From positions 1 to 17,634 of the forward strand of contig DATJPR010000030.1 in NCBI GenBank assembly GCA_035506295.1: DNA of 17,634 bases. Reading direction: 5' to 3'. The position numbers and the translations under genes were made by a program. Positions 13,405 through 17,634 of the stretch are shown here, in pieces; position 1 is the stretch's first letter, and the number at the start of each line of letters is the position of its first letter. The notes beneath the pieces were generated by a model. It had not been told where the DNA came from and searched no databases. It was given only the letters and a program-made list of their open reading frames with translations. This DNA comes from DATJPR01 sp035506295 (lineage in GTDB: Bacteria; Bacteroidota; Ignavibacteria; UBA10030; UBA6906).

Positions 13405-13701
13405 ATGTTCATTTCACGGGAGGTGTTCCACTGCAAGCCCGGCCACGCAAAGGACATCGTGGCCATCTTCAAGCAGGCGGCGCCTGTGTTCAAGGAAATG
13501 GGACTCGGGGACCTCACGATCATGACGGACGTGAGCGGACAACCCTATTGGACCGTGGTGATCGAGCAGGAAGTCAAGAGCCTCGATGAGTTCGCCAATA
13601 TGGCCCGGACAACGATGTCAGACCCGAGGATCTCGACGCTCCTGAAGGGCTACCACGAGCATGTGGTGGGCGGAAAGCGTGAGCTCTTCAAGAAAGAGTG
13701 A
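13405..13701 (+). CDS. 98-aa predicted alpha/beta-barrel-like protein
   Basis: No exact family was assigned. The predicted order is a strand (MFISREVFHCKPG), a helix (DIVAIFKQAAPVFKEMG), strands (LTIMTDVS and YWTVVIEQEV) and a helix (SLDEFANMARTTM), resembling dimeric alpha/beta-barrel proteins such as ABM or NIPSNAP-like ones. It has no signal peptide and would be cytoplasmic. The start at 13405 is supported by AGGAGG at 13391-13396; an upstream in-frame ATG at 13336 would add 23 residues ahead of this clear ribosome site and is rejected. The gene is divergent from lrp and shares its 192-base control region, so Lrp may influence it. The region also holds repeated TCCGGG-AACGTT motifs. A GC-rich hairpin follows at 13728-13757. 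Confidence 0.85.
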   Translation: MFISREVFHCKPGHAKDIVAIFKQAAPVFKEMGLGDLTIMTDVSGQPYWTVVIEQEVKSLDEFANMARTTMSDPRISTLLKGYHEHVVGGKRELFKKE

Positions 13702-13727
13702 GGCGCACCGTGCTGGAGAGAAAGGGA

Positions 13728-13757
13728 GACGCCCCGCTCACGTGTGGGCGGGGCGTC
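13728..13757. terminator. Bidirectional hairpin between convergent genes
   Basis: GACGCCCCGC (13728-13737) and GCGGGGCGTC (13748-13757) form a perfect 10-bp GC-rich stem with a 10-base loop between the plus-strand 98-aa gene and the minus-strand lipoprotein gene. A C/T-rich stretch follows on the minus strand; no T-tract follows on the plus strand. Confidence 0.6.
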
Positions 13758-13805
13758 GACCAACCGCAATGAGCTTCCTGCCCGAAGCGCTGCATGATCA
13801 GGATG

Positions 13806-14657
13806 TCAGTGACCGCGGCCGTTCCCGCACCTCCCCTGTCCGAAAGCATTGCGTATCGCCTGCACGATCCGTTGATGGTTCCCAAATGATGTGTCGGTCG
13901 GGTCGAGGTACGTCCCGGTTGCAGGATCCTTGAACAAAAGGCTGACGTTGAAATTGAAGGCAAGCGTGACGGAGGAAATCGCCTGTGGCACGGTGAACGT
14001 CCCTGGAAGATTGACCGTGAGCTCCAGATCGGCATGGAACGCGAAGGGGGTCCATGTTCCGTTCTTGAGCGCCGCCCCCCAGATCACAATGCTTGATCCA
14101 ATTGCTGACGAATCGGTCGGATTGATGACGACCTGTCTGTGACGGTCGCTGTCGAAGCACCGATCCCCCGATGACAGCCGATGGATCACGAACGATATGT
14201 CATTGTAGGTTCCGGGCGGGATGCGCTGACTCGCGAAATCCACCGCCAGAGTATCCCGGATATGAACAACGAAGGGACCGTTGAGGGTAACATTCTCGCT
14301 GTCGTCTTCCCCGTTGAACCCCTTCATGTGGCCGATCTCTCCCCACCCTCGTCCGTGATGCCAACCCATGCCTCCCGTATCGTCGCTGTCCGACGCGGAG
14401 CGGAGATGGATCCGATCGACGACAACAAGGATACTGTCGATCCTCAGCGAATCCGCCGATTCAACGCCGCTCGTTTGGAGCAGGGATAAACCGGATGATG
14501 CTTTGTTGAACGCCATCGCAAATTGGACCTGCCCGGCAGATCCAAATGCGGCACCGACGGGATTGTCCGATGTCTTCGAGCACCCGACCAGGGCGACTGC
14601 AATTCCAATGGCAATCGCCAAGAGAGTCCTCGTCGCATGTTGCTGACCACTCCTCAT
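13806..14657 (-). CDS. Predicted lipoprotein, 283 aa
   Basis: The protein has a basic N-terminus, a hydrophobic segment (TLLAIAIGIAVALVGC) and the lipobox LVGC ending at Cys26, so it should be lipid-anchored in the cell envelope. The rest is predicted beta-rich (SLRIDSILVVVDRIHLRS, HADLELTVNLPGTFTV, SSVTLAFNFNVSLLF) with a His/Gly-rich stretch WHHGRGWGEIGHMKG near residues 98-113. It loosely resembles DUF4382-type lipoproteins, but that assignment is not secure. It lies 160 bases downstream of the M1 peptidase gene on the same strand, though its own upstream region contains a perfect GAAACGTTTC palindrome and a copy of the TCCGGG-AACGTT motif, suggesting separate control. A weak purine run, GGGGGGAT, precedes the start. 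Confidence 0.85.
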   Translation of the reverse strand: MRSGQQHATRTLLAIAIGIAVALVGCSKTSDNPVGAAFGSAGQVQFAMAFNKASSGLSLLQTSGVESADSLRIDSILVVVDRIHLRSASDSDDTGGMGWHHGRGWGEIGHMKGFNGEDDSENVTLNGPFVVHIRDTLAVDFASQRIPPGTYNDISFVIHRLSSGDRCFDSDRHRQVVINPTDSSAIGSSIVIWGAALKNGTWTPFAFHADLELTVNLPGTFTVPQAISSVTLAFNFNVSLLFKDPATGTYLDPTDTSFGNHQRIVQAIRNAFGQGRCGNGRGH

Positions 14658-14743
14658 GATGGATCCCCCCAGATTGATGGAACGGATGGTAGTGGATACC
14701 TCAGGAATCTCCCTTGTGGTATTAGCAACAATTTGCGTAGGTG

Positions 14744-14757
14744 AAACGTTTCCCGGA
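14744..14757 (-). repeat. Third TCCGGG-AACGTT motif, upstream of the lipoprotein gene
   Basis: On the minus strand TCCGGGAAACGTTT differs by one inserted base from the copy at 13342-13356. It includes a perfect GAAACGTTTC palindrome (14743-14752) about 85 bases before the lipoprotein start, in the same orientation relative to the gene. The rest of the 160-base gap holds nothing else recognised. Confidence 0.4.
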
Positions 14758-14817
14758 ATATTGTCGAGATCGTCTCATATTCACTATATTTGATCCCGTC
14801 GCCACCCTCTGAAGTTC

Positions 14818-16785
14818 CTACCTTGCCTGTACCCACCGATTGTTTGCCGGGTCAACGTCCGGGAGCTTTTCAAGTGGATCGACGATAACTGAATCGATCC
14901 GGCTCGTGGAATTGTACTGAAAGGTGTACTCCCCCGACCGCTCCCAGATCTCAACTGGAAAACTCCGGGTATCCACCTTTCCGTTGGCCTCCCAAATGCG
15001 GACCGTGAGTGGCATAACCAATTGACCGTTGTTTCTCACGGTGATCAACGATCCCTTCGATGAATCTCCCTGAACATACTTCACCTGGTCGACGGCTTGA
15101 TCAAGAGTCCACGTGTTGATAAACCACCCCTTCCAGAACCAGCCCAGGTCTTCTCCGGATGCATTGTTCATGAAACGGAAGAAGTCCATCGGCGACGGAT
15201 GTTTGTACGCCCACGCGCGGATGTAGTTCCGAAACGCATAGTCGAAGCGTTCTTTCCCCAGAATCTCTTCGCGCAAGAGCACCAGGCCGAACGCGGCTTT
15301 GTAGTATTCCAGCGTGTGTTCACTTCTGCCGGGGATCGCATCCGCAAACGAGATGATGGGTCTTGATTCGTTGCTCAGGAGGTATGGGACAATCTCACGG
15401 GCAGGGTTTCCTCCTTTGGGGGCATACTCGCCGTCGCGCTTGGGCGCAAACTCGCCGCCATTGAACTCATCGGTGGCGTAGATATCGATAAACGTGTTGA
15501 ACCCTTCGTCCATCCATGCGTTCGCCCGCTCGTTCGAACCGACGATCATCGGGAACCACTCGTGTCCGAACTCATGGTTGGCCACGATCCACATGCCTTT
15601 GCGCGAAGCTTTCCAGCTTCCGAAGATCACCGCGGGATATTCCATTCCCCCTACGGGTCCCCCGACCGCGATTGCTTCTTCATACGGATAAGGATACCAG
15701 TCTCGGGAAAACATCTCGACGCTGCGCTTCACATACTGTGTGCACCGTTTCCACGTTGTGTCGAGCGCACTTTCCGTCGGATACACCGCCATCGCGACAG
15801 CGGTTTTTCCCCCGGGGAGGTTGATGCGCGCAGCGTCCCAGAGGAAAGCGCGCGATGAAGCCCAGACCACGTCCCGCGCGTTCTCCATCCGGAAATGCCA
15901 CGTGCGCATCGGTTCACGTTCCCTCGAGCGCGCCTCGCGGAGAAGATCGGCCTGGTCCCGAATCGTGACGGTCGAGTCGCTTCGCCGGGCCGTCTCGAGC
16001 CGTCGACGATCGCCGGCCGTCAAGACCCGATCGGCGTTCAACAGACGTCCTGAACCGACGACCAGTTCGTCCGCGGGGACGGTGACACGATAGTCAAAGT
16101 TTCCGTATTCGAGATAGAATTCTCCCGGACCCAGAAATGGGAGGGTGTTCCATCCCACCAGGTCGTCGTACACTTCCATGCGCGGGTACCATTGAGCGAT
16201 GTCATAGATCATCCCGTTTTTCGTAGAGACCTCGCCTGACCTCGCAAGCCCCGCAGGCGGAATAGGAAATGCGTAGGCAACCACGATCATCAGCTTGTCA
16301 CCGCGCGGTTTCATCGGCGACGGCAGGCGGACCTGCATTCTGGTGTCGACGATGCTGTACTCCCCCTTCGTGCGTTTCTCGTGCTGTATGATGTCCACAC
16401 TCTTGATCGTGAACCCGCCGTCGAACTGCGGAGGAGCGACCGACAGTTTTGCGCCGCGTGAATCCTTTCGCAATTGGTTTTGATCGAGGGCGAGCCAGAG
16501 ATAGGGTAGCTGATCAGGGCTGTTGTTGGTGTACGTAACACGAACGGTAGCCTCAAGCGTGTTCCGGCCCGTATCAAGCTGCGCGTCGATCTGGTAGTCA
16601 GCGCGGTTCTGCCAGTATGCCGGCCCCGGCGCCCCGTTGCTGCTGCGATAAGGAGTCTTCGCCTCGCTGTCGAAGAGCGGATCAAATGCTTTGTGAGGGT
16701 CGTAGCCGCTTTGACCGAAAGTTCGTCCTGCAAAACAGGCGGGCAGCGCCGCCGAAAGGAGAAACGCCGCGAACACTTGTCTCAT
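14818..16785 (-). CDS. Secreted M1-family metallopeptidase
   Basis: A 655-residue zinc aminopeptidase of the M1 family, which removes N-terminal residues from peptides. Residues 1-25 form a signal peptide ending TFGQ; an LPAC just before Cys17 could instead be an atypical lipobox. The N-terminal beta domain is followed by the exopeptidase motif GGMEYP at 379-384 and HEFGHEW, zinc ligands His404 and His408 with Glu405 as catalytic residue, and Glu427 exactly 18 residues after the motif. A catalytic Tyr is likely at 492 or 493 (LEYYKAAFG). All catalytic residues are present, so it should be active. It fits with the M28 enzyme as part of extracellular peptide use. A weak promoter-like TTGTAT-N17-CATCTT lies upstream, but the ribosome site is poor. 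Confidence 0.95.
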   Translation of the reverse strand: MRQVFAAFLLSAALPACFAGRTFGQSGYDPHKAFDPLFDSEAKTPYRSSNGAPGPAYWQNRADYQIDAQLDTGRNTLEATVRVTYTNNSPDQLPYLWLALDQNQLRKDSRGAKLSVAPPQFDGGFTIKSVDIIQHEKRTKGEYSIVDTRMQVRLPSPMKPRGDKLMIVVAYAFPIPPAGLARSGEVSTKNGMIYDIAQWYPRMEVYDDLVGWNTLPFLGPGEFYLEYGNFDYRVTVPADELVVGSGRLLNADRVLTAGDRRRLETARRSDSTVTIRDQADLLREARSREREPMRTWHFRMENARDVVWASSRAFLWDAARINLPGGKTAVAMAVYPTESALDTTWKRCTQYVKRSVEMFSRDWYPYPYEEAIAVGGPVGGMEYPAVIFGSWKASRKGMWIVANHEFGHEWFPMIVGSNERANAWMDEGFNTFIDIYATDEFNGGEFAPKRDGEYAPKGGNPAREIVPYLLSNESRPIISFADAIPGRSEHTLEYYKAAFGLVLLREEILGKERFDYAFRNYIRAWAYKHPSPMDFFRFMNNASGEDLGWFWKGWFINTWTLDQAVDQVKYVQGDSSKGSLITVRNNGQLVMPLTVRIWEANGKVDTRSFPVEIWERSGEYTFQYNSTSRIDSVIVDPLEKLPDVDPANNRWVQAR

Positions 16786-16904
16786 GCTATGGCCACCAAG
16801 AAGTTGTTGACGAGAGAAGATGCGGGTGCTTCAGGAGTGATACAACTAAGGAATCGCGGGCGAGAACAGCAATGGGGAAAAGGATAACGGCCATTCAGGG
16901 CGGT

Positions 16905-16956
16905 GCTCTCCTCCAGGATGTAGGGCGACCGGTCTGGCCGCCCTACACAGGAGAGC
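16905..16956. repeat. Two-part palindromic element downstream of ric
   Basis: An outer pair GCTCTCCT (16905-16912) with AGGAGAGC (16949-16956) encloses TGTAGGGCG (16919-16927) with CGCCCTACA (16939-16947), plus two more inner pairs after one mismatch. It lies in the 199-base gap between the RIC gene and the M1 gene. No T-tract follows on either side. It could be a terminator or an REP-like dispersed repeat; the remainder of this gap shows no gene. Confidence 0.5.
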
Positions 16957-16984
16957 TTCAATCGTGGTTGAACAACCCCCTCTG

Positions 16985-17634
16985 CTACAGGAACCGCAGC
17001 TCGAGATCGAGCGCCTTCGGGAAGAGAATGTTGTTCTCGAGGTGAACATGGGTATGCAGATCCGTCTCGAATTCCCTCAGCTCCTGCAGCGTGACACGAT
17101 ACGTTGTGCACGCGTCCTCGGGCGGTTCATACTCCTTCGTCGCGGCGCGAATAGCTCCCATGAGATCCCCCGCGGTCTCATGCTCCGCTTCCATCATGCG
17201 GATGGGGTTCGCCGCGGTGCCAAATGGCGCGGGCGTGAAACGGACGTCTCCCCGTGCAGCCGCACCGACCATCGCCAGATACGGGAAGAGCATCCTCTCT
17301 TCCTTTGCCATGTGTGTTGCCAGATCGGCCGCGACTGCCCTGAACTGTGCCGCCACCGCAAGCAATTCCGGATGGCGCGCACCGTGTACCGAGGCAATTT
17401 TCTCCGTATGCCCGAGAAGCGCGGGGGTAATCCTGCGGACGTAGGCATGGTGGCGTGCGATGATATGCTCGACCAGTTCATCAATCTCCATCGACTCGAA
17501 CGTGCTGTCCGTCGACTCTCCTTGCGTCCCCAGAAGCGCAATCTCTTCTTCGACCCGCTCGAGGCGGACCCCCTTCTCTTCACATGCCGAGCGCAGTGGC
17601 ACATTACCGTGGCAGCAGAAATCGATTCCGAACG
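16985..17634 (-). CDS. ric: Iron-sulfur cluster repair di-iron protein (RIC/YtfE/ScdA), partial N-terminus
   Basis: RIC proteins repair iron-sulfur clusters damaged by nitric oxide or oxidants using a di-iron centre. The window edge cuts the start; the visible frame opens with FGIDFCCHGNVPLRSA, the end of the ScdA N-terminal domain with its conserved Cys-Cys pair. The C-terminal hemerythrin part shows the expected ligands: His in ARHHAYVRR, HMAKE in a His-x3-Glu motif before RMLFPYL, His in AEHETAG, and HVHLE before NNILFP. The visible 216 residues approach the usual 220-240, so little is missing. No regulator is visible within the window. A composite palindrome follows the gene. A simpler hemerythrin-like protein lies at 6364-6897. 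Confidence 0.93.
   Translation of the reverse strand, partial: FGIDFCCHGNVPLRSACEEKGVRLERVEEEIALLGTQGESTDSTFESMEIDELVEHIIARHHAYVRRITPALLGHTEKIASVHGARHPELLAVAAQFRAVAADLATHMAKEERMLFPYLAMVGAAARGDVRFTPAPFGTAANPIRMMEAEHETAGDLMGAIRAATKEYEPPEDACTTYRVTLQELREFETDLHTHVHLENNILFPKALDLELRFL

Overview
The window looks like chromosomal DNA of a bacterium with moderately high GC (high fifties per cent by eye). No tRNA, rRNA, CRISPR array or insertion sequence was seen. Five promoter-like sites share one layout, TTG(A)nn-N17-TAnnTT, which fits both a sigma70 pair and the Bacteroidota-type -33/-7 pair. Together with secreted M1 and M28 peptidases, a GSI glutamine synthetase and a DUF971 protein this suggests the Bacteroidota/Ignavibacteriota (FCB) side of the tree, but that is inference.

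Layout. Positions 1-1942 (minus): yqeY followed by mutS2 (cut by the left edge), overlapping by ATGA. They are preceded by a promoter, a 20-codon leader ORF and a terminator-like hairpin, which together resemble an attenuator. Positions 1988-2674 (minus): an SDR protein whose catalytic Ser is Ala. Positions 2746-5164 (plus): an exported peroxiredoxin and an exported M28 peptidase with PA and PDZ domains. Positions 5172-6225 (minus): DUF971 protein, flavin reductase and a 62-aa unknown. Positions 6364-8315 (minus): zinc-ribbon/Yip1 membrane protein, zincin-like peptidase, 98-aa alpha/beta protein and a hemerythrin-like protein, closely packed. Positions 8418-11124 (minus): enoyl-CoA hydratase, apt and a tryptophanase, with a predicted leaderless start. 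Positions 11272-13212 (minus): an Lrp/AsnC regulator followed by glnA, with a strong inverted repeat over the lrp promoter and a 15-bp stem after glnA. Positions 13405-13701 (plus): a 98-aa alpha/beta protein. Positions 13806-14657 (minus): a lipoprotein. Positions 14818-16785 (minus): an M1 aminopeptidase. Positions 16985-17634 (minus): a RIC/YtfE-type di-iron repair protein cut by the right edge.

Themes. Peroxiredoxin, flavin reductase, hemerythrin and RIC point to oxidative or nitrosative stress and iron handling. Tryptophanase, Lrp, glnA and three peptidases point to peptide and amino-acid use. No defence island or clearly new multi-gene system was recognised. The most original signals are regulatory: the yqeY-mutS2 leader, the lrp operator, a short repeated motif upstream of two unrelated genes, and the leaderless enoyl-CoA hydratase start. 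No gene-free stretch exceeds 300 bases.
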